From Naumannella cuiyingiana (GTDB lineage Bacteria > Actinomycetota > Actinomycetes > Propionibacteriales > Propionibacteriaceae): a stretch of DNA of 64,000 nt. The DNA lies in assembly GCF_013408305.1 (NCBI RefSeq), contig NZ_JACBZS010000001.1, positions 744,001 to 808,000 of the forward strand, given 5' to 3'. Numbering within the stretch: the first letter of the stretch is position 1; each line of letters opens with the position of its first letter. This document shows, in pieces, positions 1 to 9,870 of this stretch. Below the pieces are notes generated by a model. The model saw only the letters and a program-made list of their open reading frames with translations, had not been told where the DNA came from and ran no database searches. The position numbers were made by a program, and so were the translations under genes.

Positions 1-801
1 GACGCGCTGCTCGCCGAGTGGAGCGCCGAGACCCAGCGCAATGTGATCAACACGACGATCGCCGCGCACACCGCGGTCGGGGCGCCGTGCACGTGGGTGC
101 TCGCCAATCACGACAACCAGCGGGTCGCGACCCGCTACGGCAAGACCCGCACCGGGGCGGCCTTCGCCGCCGACGGCTCGATGCTCGGCGAGACGGCGCG
201 GCCCAACATGATCACCAATGACGACGCCACCGACCTCGAACTCGGTCGTCGCCGCTCGCGTGCGGCCGCGCTGCTGGAGCTCGCCCTGCCGGGCGGCGCC
301 TACATCTACCAGGGCGACGAGCTGGGCCTGCCCGAGGTGGAGGACCTGCCGACGGAGGCGCTGCAGGACCCGGTGTGGGAGCGCTCGGGGCACATCCAGC
401 GCGGCCGGGACGGGTGCCGGGTGCCGCTGCCGTGGTCGGGCGCCGAGCCGCCCTTCGGCTTCGGGCCGGGCGACGCCCAGCCGTGGCTGCCGCAACCGGC
501 GGACTGGCAGCGATTCTCCGTCGAGACCGAGGACACCGATCCGGCGAGCGAGCTGAACCTGTATCGGGCGGCCCTGGCCGAGCGGCGGCGCAATCCGGCG
601 CTCGGCGACGGCACCCTGATCTGGGACGAGGGGGTGCCGGACGATGTGTTGTCGTTCACCCGCGAGCCCGGCTTTCGGTGCGTGGTGAACTTCGGCGCGC
701 AGGCGTACCCCCTCCCGGACGGCGCCCGCGTGCTGGTGCACTCCGGCGATGCCGGCAGCGGCGTCGTCGGCACCGACGAGGCGGTCTGGCTGGCGGTCTG
801 A
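1..801 (+). CDS. GH13 alpha-glucosidase, C-terminal part (cut by window edge)
   Basis: The reading frame is open from base 1, so the N-terminus lies outside the window. The visible 266 residues carry the GH13 signature NHDNQR (about bases 107-124), whose Asp is the transition-state-stabilising residue of the family. The stretch YIYQGDELGLPEVEDLP follows, typical of maltases and oligo-1,6-glucosidases. The end (LSFTREPGFRCVVNFG) looks like the small all-beta C-terminal domain. It probably hydrolyses terminal alpha-glucosides such as maltose or isomaltose in the cytoplasm. Exact linkage specificity cannot be read because the nucleophile region is missing. Trehalose synthase or sucrose hydrolase are less likely alternatives. 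Confidence 0.9.
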   Translation, partial: DALLAEWSAETQRNVINTTIAAHTAVGAPCTWVLANHDNQRVATRYGKTRTGAAFAADGSMLGETARPNMITNDDATDLELGRRRSRAAALLELALPGGAYIYQGDELGLPEVEDLPTEALQDPVWERSGHIQRGRDGCRVPLPWSGAEPPFGFGPGDAQPWLPQPADWQRFSVETEDTDPASELNLYRAALAERRRNPALGDGTLIWDEGVPDDVLSFTREPGFRCVVNFGAQAYPLPDGARVLVHSGDAGSGVVGTDEAVWLAV

Positions 802-826
802 GTCGCCCGCCCCGGACCGGCAACAG

Positions 827-1678
827 CTAGACGCGGGCGCGGAAGTCGTCGCCGATCGATACGCTCCGGCCGTCGCGATCGGTCGCGACGCAGACGGTCG
901 AGCAGGTCGCGTGCACGGTGTCGGTGCGCGGGTCGGTGATCGTCGCGTCCAGCCGCATCGAGGTACGCCCGAGGTGGGTGACCTCCGTCGACAGGCGGTA
1001 GGGCTCGAGCCGGTGGTTGAGCTGCTCCAGGTAGCGCACGTCCTGCCGGGCGACCACCCAGTACGGCCCGGCCGAAGCCGAGTCCCGCGCGCGGTCCAGG
1101 AGCCACAGCCGGCCCTCCTGGAAGTAGTCGAAGTAGCGGACGTTGTTCACGTGGCCGTAGGAGTCGAGGTCGCCCCAGCGCACGCGCAGATCGCCGCGGA
1201 CCGCCAGCCCGCTGCGGGTGGCCGGCGCGAGCGGGCGCATCGGCTCGGCGGCGTCGTCGCGTACCGACTCGAAGAAGGCCCGCTCATCGGGACTGAGCCG
1301 GCGCACCCGCTGGGCGGACAGGTCGAACGGGCAGAGCACCGACCGCGCGGAACAGACCAGTGTTTCCACCCCGGACCGGTCGCGGTCGAACAGCTCGTAG
1401 CCGACGGTGAACCGTGCGGCACCGATCTTCTCGGTCCACATCGACACCCGCAACGGGGTACGCGTGGAGGTCATCGGGCGCAGGTAGGCGACCTGGTGGG
1501 CGGCGACCAGCACGCCGCCGCCGAGCAGTTCGCGGACCGGCCCGGTGCCGTCCGGCCCGCTCAGCAGCAGCCCGACGCGCGCCTCCTGCAGGAAATCGAC
1601 ATAGGCGCCGTTGTTGACGTGGCGGAGCGCGTCGAGATCCGACCAGCGCAACTCGACGCCGGTTTCGAAGCGAGTCAA
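827..1678 (-). CDS. acyl-CoA thioesterase, two fused hotdog domains
   Basis: 283 residues containing two copies of the 4HBT-type hotdog fold. The first begins with WSDLDALRHVNNGAYVDFLQ and the second, from about residue 160, with WGDLDSYGHVNNVRYFDYFQ. The D-x-x-x-HVNN pattern carries the usual catalytic Asp. Such tandem proteins hydrolyse acyl-CoA thioesters. The start codon lies 2 bp downstream of the stop of the acyl-CoA ligase, so the two are almost certainly one transcript. Activating and deactivating fatty acids from one operon would adjust the acyl-CoA pool. Chain-length preference cannot be inferred. Confidence 0.88.
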   Translation of the reverse strand: MTRFETGVELRWSDLDALRHVNNGAYVDFLQEARVGLLLSGPDGTGPVRELLGGGVLVAAHQVAYLRPMTSTRTPLRVSMWTEKIGAARFTVGYELFDRDRSGVETLVCSARSVLCPFDLSAQRVRRLSPDERAFFESVRDDAAEPMRPLAPATRSGLAVRGDLRVRWGDLDSYGHVNNVRYFDYFQEGRLWLLDRARDSASAGPYWVVARQDVRYLEQLNHRLEPYRLSTEVTHLGRTSMRLDATITDPRTDTVHATCSTVCVATDRDGRSVSIGDDFRARV

Positions 1679-1680
1679 GA

Positions 1681-3519
1681 TCAGTCCTCGTAGAGATCGT
1701 CCAACTGCGGCTGGTACTTGCGCACCACGGCGCCGCGCCGGATCTTCATGCTCGGCGTCACCTCACCGGAATCGACCGACAGCTCGGAGTCGAGGATCAC
1801 GAACCGCTTCACGGTCTCCCAGCGTTCGAGCCGCTCGTTCGCGCGGTCGACGTAGCCGGAGATCAGCTCGCGCACCTTCGGGTGCCGGGCCAGCTCCGAC
1901 GGGCTCTGCCCGCCCAGGTCGTTGTCCGCGGCCCACTGGGTGATCGCCTCGGGATCGAGGGCGATCAAGGCGGTGACGTACTTGCGCCCCTCGCCGTAGA
2001 CGACCACCTGGGAGGCATAGGGGCAGTTGGCGACCAGGATCCCCTCGACCTTCTGCGGCGCCACATACTTGCCGCCGGAGGTCTTGATCAGATCCTTCTT
2101 GCGGTCGGTGATCCGCAGGTACCCGTCGGCGTCCAGTTCGCCGATGTCGCCGGTGTGGAACCAGCCGTCGACGAAGGATTCCGCGTTCGCCTCCGCGCGG
2201 TTGTGATAGCCGCCGGAGACGCCCGGGCCACGCAGCAACACCTCCCCGTCGTCGGCGATCTGCACCTCGGTGCCGGGCACCGGGCGACCGACCGTGCCCA
2301 GGCGGGGCGCGCGCGGGTCGTCGACGAAGGTGACCGCGGAGGTCTCGGTCAGGCCGTAGCCCTCGATCACGAGCAGGCCTGCGGCGTAGAACCAGTTCTG
2401 CACCTGCGTGGACAGCTTGGCCGAGCCGGACACCATGAAGCGCATCCGCCCGCCCATCCGCTCCTTCAGCTTCGAGAAGACCAGCCGGTCGGCGAGCCAG
2501 TACTGGGCGGCCAGCCCGCGCGGCAGCGGCCGCCCCGCCAGGCGATAGGGAATCGTGCGCTGCCCGACCGAGAAGGCCCAGCGCGCGATCAGCCCCTTCA
2601 CCCCGCCCTGGGTGCCCATCATCACGCGGGCCCGGACCTTCTCGAAGATCCGCGGGGCGCCGGCCATCCAGGTCGGGCGGACCTCCCCGAGGCCGTCGAC
2701 GATCTTCTCGATCCGGCCGTCGACCGCGGTGACGAAACCGATCTGCAGTTGCAGCGCGAGCAGCGCCTTGCCGAACACGTGGGACAGCGGCAGCCAGAGG
2801 AACTGCACATCGGAGGGGTGCAGCAGCGCGAACAGTTGCACCGCGCGGCCCTCGTAGGCCCAGGCGTCATGGTTCAGCACGACGCCCTTGGGCCGGCCGG
2901 TGGTGCCGGAGGTGTAGATCAAGGTGGCGACCGTGTCGGGGCCGGTGCGCGCGATCGCCTCGTCCACGGCGCCCGGATTCTCCTGCAGGAGGGTACGCCC
3001 GAGCTCGCGCAGGTCCTGCCAGGAGTGCACCTTCTCGTCGGGATCGTCGCCGTCGATCATGATCACGGCACGCAGCCGGTCGTAGAGCTCCGCGTCCCGG
3101 CGTACCTTTTCCAACTGTTCGGCGTCCTCGACGACAGCGATGCTCACGCCCGCATCGTTCATGATGAAGGCGACATCGTCGTGCTGGGTCGTCGGGTAGA
3201 CCGTGGTCACCGCGCCGCCGGCGCACATCGCGGCCAGGTCGGCGAGGATCCACTCGATCCGGGTGGTCGCGGCGATCGACACCCGCGCCTCGGGCTCGAG
3301 GCCGAGCGCGAGCAGGCCGGCGGCGAGCTCGAAGACCTGGTCCTTGGTCTGGTTCCAGCTCAGCGAGGTCCATCGTTCGGCCGCGTCGCGATGACGGAAG
3401 GCCTCCCGATTGCCGGACCGCTCGACCTGGTCGAGAAGCATCTGCCCGACCGAGCTGCTCCGGTCCCGAAGTTGGGCCTCACGCCCCGGGCCGTCCGCCC
3501 GCGCCGGCGCATCCGTCAT
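1681..3519 (-). CDS. long-chain fatty-acid--CoA ligase (FadD15-like)
   Basis: 612-residue ANL-superfamily enzyme that adenylates a fatty acid and transfers it to CoA. It shows the P-loop LIYTSGTTGRPKGVV near residue 205, the A5 motif GYGLTETS, and the A7/A8 region TGDIGELDADGYLRITDRKK followed by KTSGGKYVAP containing the conserved lysines. Length and motifs match the FadD15/AMP-forming long-chain group. It is first in a two-gene minus-strand operon with the thioesterase. The end (MKIRRGAVVRKYQPQLDDLYED) is typical of complete family members. Confidence 0.93.
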   Translation of the reverse strand: MTDAPARADGPGREAQLRDRSSSVGQMLLDQVERSGNREAFRHRDAAERWTSLSWNQTKDQVFELAAGLLALGLEPEARVSIAATTRIEWILADLAAMCAGGAVTTVYPTTQHDDVAFIMNDAGVSIAVVEDAEQLEKVRRDAELYDRLRAVIMIDGDDPDEKVHSWQDLRELGRTLLQENPGAVDEAIARTGPDTVATLIYTSGTTGRPKGVVLNHDAWAYEGRAVQLFALLHPSDVQFLWLPLSHVFGKALLALQLQIGFVTAVDGRIEKIVDGLGEVRPTWMAGAPRIFEKVRARVMMGTQGGVKGLIARWAFSVGQRTIPYRLAGRPLPRGLAAQYWLADRLVFSKLKERMGGRMRFMVSGSAKLSTQVQNWFYAAGLLVIEGYGLTETSAVTFVDDPRAPRLGTVGRPVPGTEVQIADDGEVLLRGPGVSGGYHNRAEANAESFVDGWFHTGDIGELDADGYLRITDRKKDLIKTSGGKYVAPQKVEGILVANCPYASQVVVYGEGRKYVTALIALDPEAITQWAADNDLGGQSPSELARHPKVRELISGYVDRANERLERWETVKRFVILDSELSVDSGEVTPSMKIRRGAVVRKYQPQLDDLYED

Positions 3520-3612
3520 TGGTCCTCCTCGTCGTGGTGGCGCGATCCTACCGGGCCGTAGCCTGCGCGCACAGACGAAGCCGGGACCGCTGACGGAAGC
3601 GCCGGCACTCGG

Positions 3613-4161
3613 TCAGTTCTTGGTCGCCTCGATGGTCAGGGTGATGTCGAGCTTGTCGCCCAGCAGCACCTTGCCGCCGTCCAGCGGCACGTTGAAGTCG
3701 ACACCGAAGTCCTTGCGGTTGATCTGGGTCTTCGCCTCGGCACCGAGCCGGGTCACGCCGTAGGCGTCGACGTCCACCCCGAGGTACTCCGCGGCCAGGT
3801 CGACCGACCGGGTGGTGCCGTTGATCGTCAGATCACCGGTGATCGTGTAGTCACCGTCGCCGTTGTCGGTGATCGCGGTGGAGGCGAAGGTCATCTCCGG
3901 GTTCTTCTCGACGTCGAAGATGTCGGTGCTGCGCAGGTGCCCGTCGCGCTGCTCGTTGTTGGTGTTCACCGAGGACATGTCGATCCGGACCTGCACCGAG
4001 GCCTGCGTCAGGTCGTCGGACGGGGTCTCGATCGTTCCCTGGAAGGCGGTGAAGGTGCCGCGCACCTTGCTCATCAGGTGCCGGACGGTGAAGGCGACCT
4101 CGGAGTGGCTCGCGTCGATCTGCCAGGAGCCGGTGAGCTGCTCGGTCGTGGACTGGGTCAT
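3613..4161 (-). CDS. YceI family protein
   Basis: 182 residues. YceI proteins are lipocalin-like barrels that bind polyprenoid or other amphiphilic ligands. The family opening GSWQIDASHSEVAFTVRHL is intact, followed by VRGTFTAFQGTI and FDVEKNPEMTF. The frame is open further upstream, but ATG at 4161 has the SD GAGGAG, begins right before the family domain and leaves the promoter free. There is no signal peptide, so it is probably cytoplasmic, as in many actinobacteria. It is divergent from a MarR regulator with a shared operator, so it is probably the MarR target. Confidence 0.9.
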   Translation of the reverse strand: MTQSTTEQLTGSWQIDASHSEVAFTVRHLMSKVRGTFTAFQGTIETPSDDLTQASVQVRIDMSSVNTNNEQRDGHLRSTDIFDVEKNPEMTFASTAITDNGDGDYTITGDLTINGTTRSVDLAAEYLGVDVDAYGVTRLGAEAKTQINRKDFGVDFNVPLDGGKVLLGDKLDITLTIEATKN

Positions 4162-4205
4162 GGGGGTGCTCCTCGTGCTGGGTGCGTTGACTGTGGTCGA
4201 CAACA

Positions 4206-4257
4206 TAGTTGCATTTTCAACTACGTTCAGGGTAGGGGTATTGAGTTGAATCGTCAA
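4206..4257 (-). promoter_or_regulatory. yceI promoter with MarR-type inverted repeat
   Basis: On the minus strand TTGACG (4252-4257) and TACCCT (4229-4234) are 17 bp apart, a good sigma-70-type promoter for yceI. At the expected transcription start is the inverted repeat TAGTTG-N6-CAACTA (4206-4223), the size of a MarR dimer site. MarR binding here would block yceI initiation. The plus-strand marR gene has TAGGAT at 4267-4272, 7 nt before its ATG. The link to this regulator is inferred from position. Confidence 0.6.
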
Positions 4258-4279
4258 TTTCCCGGATAGGATGGTACGC

Positions 4280-4810
4280 ATGTCCGCCCGCACCGCCCAC
4301 CCGCCGCAGACCACCGGCGCCGCCACGCAGACCGATCGGGTCTCGGCTCGCTGGCTCTCGACGGAGCAGCAGCACGTCTGGCGTACCTATCTGCTCGGGG
4401 TGGCCCGGATCGCAGAATATCTCGACGCCGACCTGCGCCGACACGGCCTCGACCTCGGCGAGTACGAGATCCTGGTCTGCCTGGAGGAGGCGCCCCATCG
4501 GCGGCTGCGGATGTCCGAGTTGGCCGACCGGGTGCACCAGTCGCGCTCGCGGCTCACCCACACCGTTGCCCGGATGGAGAAGTCCAACCTGGTCGAGCGC
4601 GACACCTGCCCGGACGACCGGCGCGGCGTCTGGGCGCACCTCACGCCGAAGGGATTCGAGTTGCTGGCCGGCGCGGCGCCGGGCCATGTCGAGGCGGTCC
4701 GCAAGATCTTCGTCGAGGCGGTCGACCCGGCAGACTTCGAGGCCCTGGGGCGCGCCTTCGGCGCCGTACTTGAGGTCGGTGACCCCGACCAGCGAGAATC
4801 CGCCCGGTGA
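4280..4810 (+). CDS. MarR family transcriptional regulator
   Basis: 176 residues with a winged helix typical of MarR: DLGEYEILVCLEEAPHRRLR, then RMSELADRVHQSRSRLTHTV as recognition region, and ERDTCPDDRRGVWAHLTPKG as the wing. An in-frame ATG lies 9 nt upstream at 4271, but it overlaps the TAGGAT box; ATG 4280 fits a leaderless transcript. The gene overlaps the next one (GTGAGC at 4807), so regulator and FAD/Fe-S oxidoreductase may be cotranscribed. It is divergent from yceI. The ligand is unknown; phenolic compounds or oxidants are common for the family. Confidence 0.9.
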   Translation: MSARTAHPPQTTGAATQTDRVSARWLSTEQQHVWRTYLLGVARIAEYLDADLRRHGLDLGEYEILVCLEEAPHRRLRMSELADRVHQSRSRLTHTVARMEKSNLVERDTCPDDRRGVWAHLTPKGFELLAGAAPGHVEAVRKIFVEAVDPADFEALGRAFGAVLEVGDPDQRESAR

Positions 4811-7653
4811 GCACTCCCGCGCTGATCGACGCTCCCCGGGCCGCGCCCGCGCCCGACTGGGCCGGGTTCGCCCGCGCGGTCGGCCACGCCGGACTGCGCG
4901 ATGTCGTCGACACCACCGATCTCGCCCGCGCGCTCTACTCCTCCGACGCCTCCCTCTACCGGGTCACCCCGGGAGCCGTCGCCCGCCCCCGCGAGCGGGA
5001 ACAGTTGCGGGCCCTGCTCGGGGCGGCGCGCGAGCACGGCGTACCCGTGACATCGCGCGGGGCCGGCACCTCCTGCGCGGGCAATGCCGTCGGGCCCGGA
5101 CTGGTGATCGATTTCCGCGCCGGGCTGAACCGGATCCTCGCGCTCGACCCGCAGGCACGCACCGCCACCGTCGAGCCGGGGGTGGTGCAGGCCGAGCTGC
5201 AGGCCGCGGCGCGGCCCTACGGGCTGCGGTTCGGCCCGGACCCGTCGACGCACACCCGCTGCACCATCGGCGGCATGATCGGCAACAACGCCTGCGGCCC
5301 GCGCGCGCTCGGCTACGGCAAGACCGCGAGCAATGTCTTGGGGCTGGAGTTGATCACCGGCACCGGCGAGACACTACGGGTTGGCCACCCCGGCACGGCC
5401 GATTCGGGTACGCCGGATGCGACCGCGCTGACCCGGCTGGGCGAGCTGACCCGGGCCGGCCTGGCCACCATCCGCACCAACTTCGGTCAGTTCGACCGCC
5501 AGGTCTCGGGCTACAGCCTGGAGCACCTGTTGCCGGAGAACGGATTCGCGGTCGAACGGTTCCTCGCCGGGACCGAGGGCACCCTCGGGGTGTGGACCGA
5601 GGCGACGGTCAATCTGGTCGCCGACGCCCCGTATTCGATCATGGTCGCGCTGGGATACCCGTCGATGCCACAGGCCGCCGACGACATCCCGGCGATCCTG
5701 GCACACCGGCCGACGGCCGCCGAGGGTCTGGACCGCCGGATCGTCGATGTGGTGCGGCGCCATCTGGGCGATGCCGCCGTTCCGCCGCTGCCCGACGGTG
5801 ACGGTTGGCTCTTCGTCGAGCTGGTCGACGACGACGCCGACCGGCTGCGCGAGCGGGCCGGCGCGCTGTTCGAGGCGGCAGACGCGGTCGACGGGCGGAT
5901 CGTCACCGATGCCGCGCAGGCACGGGCGCTGTGGAAGATCCGCGAGGACGGCGCCGGGCTGGCGCAGGTCTCGCTCGGCGCGCCGGCCTATCCCGGCTGG
6001 GAGGATGCGGCGGTACGCCCGGAGCACCTCGGGGCGTACCTGCGCGACTTCGACGCCCTGCTCACCGAGCACGAACTGCAGGGCCTGCCCTACGGCCACT
6101 TCGGCGACGGCTGCGTGCACTGTCGGATCGACTTTCCCCTGACCAGCCCGGGCGGCACGGACCGGTTCCGCGCGTTCATGTTCGACGCGGCGCGGCTGGC
6201 GGCGCGCTACGGCGGCTCGATGTCGGGCGAGCACGGCGACGGACGGGCGCGCTCGGAGCTGTTGCCGATCATGTACGACGAAGCTTCGCTGCGGCTGATG
6301 CGCGAGGTGAAGTCGATCTTCGATCCGGACAATCTGATGAATCCCGGAGTATTGGTCGAGCCGGCGCCGCTGGATGCCGATGTGCGTGCGGCCCAGTTCG
6401 TCGGAAAGCCGCTGCAGCTCGCCGATCCGGAGTTCGCGGCGGCGGTGCATCGCTGCACGGGCGTCGGCAAGTGCGTCGCCGATCTGACCCCGGGCGGCGG
6501 CGTCATGTGTCCGTCCTACCAGGCGACCGGCGCGGAAAAGGACTCCACCCGCGGTCGGGCGCGGGTGCTGCAGGAGATGATCAACGGCTCGGTGATCGGC
6601 GACGGCTGGCGCTCGCCCGAGGTGCACGAGGCCCTCGACCTGTGCCTGTCCTGCAAGGGCTGTCGGCGCGACTGCCCCACCGGAACGGACATGGCGAGCT
6701 ACAAGGCGACGGTGCTGGACCGCGCCTACGCCGGGCGGCTGCGGCCGCGGTCGCACTATGCCCTCGGCTGGCTGCCGCGCTGGGCGCGCATGATCACCGC
6801 GGTGCCGGGTCTGGCGGCGTTGATCAACACCGTCGGCCGGCTGCCCGGGCCGAGCGCGCTGCTGAAGTGGGGCGCGGGGGTCGACCGCCGCCGCCCGCTG
6901 CCCCAGTTCGCGAGCCGCTCGGCGCGCCGCCGGGCCAGAAAGCTCGCGCCGGCGTCGGGGCGCGAGGTGATCATCTGGGTCGACTCCTTCAGCGACACCT
7001 TCGCCGGCGTCGAGGTGGAGCCGGTGCTGCGGGTGCTGGAGAGCGCCGGGTACGCCCCGCGGGTGCTGGAGCGTACCGCCTGCTGCGGGCTGACCTGGAT
7101 CAGCACCGGACAGCTCGACGGCGCCCGCGCGCAGTTGCGGCGCTCGCTCGACGTGCTGCATCCCCTGGTCAGCCAGGGCATCCCGGTGATCGGGCTGGAG
7201 CCGTCCTGCCTGGCGGTGTGGCGCTCCGATGCCCCGGAGCTGTTGCCGGACGATCCGCGGGTGCCCGACGTCGCCGCCGGGGTGCTCACGCTGGCCGAGC
7301 TGCTGCAGCGTACCGACGGCTGGACGCCGCCGGACCTCAGCGGGCAGACGATCATCGCCCAGCCGCACTGCCATGCCGCGTCGGTCACCGGCTACGGCCC
7401 GGACCTGGCGTTGATCAAGCGGACGGGGGCAGAGGTCCGCACCCTCGGCGGCTGCTGCGGCCTGGCCGGCAACTTCGGCGTCGAGCGCGGCCACTACGAG
7501 GTCTCGGTCAAGGTCGCCGAGCACGACCTGCTGCCGGCGCTGGCCGATGCCCCGGACGCGATCTTCCTCGCCGACGGCTTCTCCTGCCGGCTGCAGGCCG
7601 ACCAGCTCGCCGGGCGGCAAGCGGTCACGTTGGCCGACCTGCTGGCCCGCTGA
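4807..7653 (+). CDS. FAD-linked oxidase / Fe-S fusion, D-lactate or 2-hydroxyacid dehydrogenase type
   Basis: 948 residues fusing three modules. The N-terminal PCMH FAD domain carries SRGAGTSCAGNAVGPG and GGMIGNNACGPRALGYGK. A GlcD-like cap domain contains HFGDGCVHCRIDFPL and SGEHGDGRARSELLP. A ferredoxin-like part has CTGVGKC, MCPSYQATG and CLSCKGCRRDCPTG, and two CCG modules end the protein (CCGLTWISTGQ; GGCCGLAGNFG). This is the layout of large membrane-associated D-lactate/2-hydroxyacid:quinone oxidoreductases. The GTG start overlaps the MarR gene. The substrate cannot be determined; D-lactate is the best guess, glycolate or D-2-hydroxyglutarate are possible. Confidence 0.85.
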   Translation: MSTPALIDAPRAAPAPDWAGFARAVGHAGLRDVVDTTDLARALYSSDASLYRVTPGAVARPREREQLRALLGAAREHGVPVTSRGAGTSCAGNAVGPGLVIDFRAGLNRILALDPQARTATVEPGVVQAELQAAARPYGLRFGPDPSTHTRCTIGGMIGNNACGPRALGYGKTASNVLGLELITGTGETLRVGHPGTADSGTPDATALTRLGELTRAGLATIRTNFGQFDRQVSGYSLEHLLPENGFAVERFLAGTEGTLGVWTEATVNLVADAPYSIMVALGYPSMPQAADDIPAILAHRPTAAEGLDRRIVDVVRRHLGDAAVPPLPDGDGWLFVELVDDDADRLRERAGALFEAADAVDGRIVTDAAQARALWKIREDGAGLAQVSLGAPAYPGWEDAAVRPEHLGAYLRDFDALLTEHELQGLPYGHFGDGCVHCRIDFPLTSPGGTDRFRAFMFDAARLAARYGGSMSGEHGDGRARSELLPIMYDEASLRLMREVKSIFDPDNLMNPGVLVEPAPLDADVRAAQFVGKPLQLADPEFAAAVHRCTGVGKCVADLTPGGGVMCPSYQATGAEKDSTRGRARVLQEMINGSVIGDGWRSPEVHEALDLCLSCKGCRRDCPTGTDMASYKATVLDRAYAGRLRPRSHYALGWLPRWARMITAVPGLAALINTVGRLPGPSALLKWGAGVDRRRPLPQFASRSARRRARKLAPASGREVIIWVDSFSDTFAGVEVEPVLRVLESAGYAPRVLERTACCGLTWISTGQLDGARAQLRRSLDVLHPLVSQGIPVIGLEPSCLAVWRSDAPELLPDDPRVPDVAAGVLTLAELLQRTDGWTPPDLSGQTIIAQPHCHAASVTGYGPDLALIKRTGAEVRTLGGCCGLAGNFGVERGHYEVSVKVAEHDLLPALADAPDAIFLADGFSCRLQADQLAGRQAVTLADLLAR

Positions 7654-7665
7654 GCGGGCCGCGGC

Positions 7666-9348
<1,683 letters not shown>

Positions 9349-9441
9349 GTCGCTGAGTTCAACCTCGTTGCTTCGCGGGTACGCCGACGCGCGGCCGGCC
9401 GGGACCGTGCCAGTATGCCAGCCGGCTCTCCGACCCGCCGA

Positions 9442-9807
9442 TCAGTGGATCAGCTCGCGCCAGTTCGCCGGCACCTTGCCCTCGGGGCCGGGCACCGGCT
9501 GGTCGGCCGGGTGGGAGGTCGGCGGCGCGAGCTCCGGCCCGGCGTACATCTGCTGGTCGTCGAAGTTGTAGTACCAGTCCTCGCCCGGCTCGAAACTGGT
9601 GAGGAACGGATGCCCCGTCGCGGCGTTGTGGGCGGTCGCGTGCTGGCTCGGCGAGGTGTCGCAGCAGCCGATGTGGCCGCACTGGGCGCAACGGCGCAGG
9701 TGCACCCACCAGCCGGCACCCTCACCGGCCAGGCACTCGGCACAGCCGGTGCCCGACGGCGGCACGCTCGGATCGATCCCGGGAATCTTCTCGTTCGGCT
9801 CGGTCAT
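9442..9807 (-). CDS. small UBP-type zinc finger protein
   Basis: 121 residues. Cysteines and histidines are arranged as in the ZnF-UBP fold: CAECLAGEGAGWWVHLRRC, CAQCGHIGCCDTSPSQHATAH and GHPFLTSFEPGEDWYYN. Bacterial homologues are short stand-alone proteins of unknown function, often beside redox genes; eukaryotic versions bind the ubiquitin C-terminus, which does not apply here. The frame continues far upstream as a shadow of the opposite gene; ATG 9807 begins right before the domain. It is divergent from the GMC oxidoreductase. Confidence 0.85.
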   Translation of the reverse strand: MTEPNEKIPGIDPSVPPSGTGCAECLAGEGAGWWVHLRRCAQCGHIGCCDTSPSQHATAHNAATGHPFLTSFEPGEDWYYNFDDQQMYAGPELAPPTSHPADQPVPGPEGKVPANWRELIH

Positions 9808-9870
9808 GACACTCTCCCCTGTCGATCGGTGTGCTGCCCAGCTTCGCACGAGGGCGCCTAGGGTGGGGCG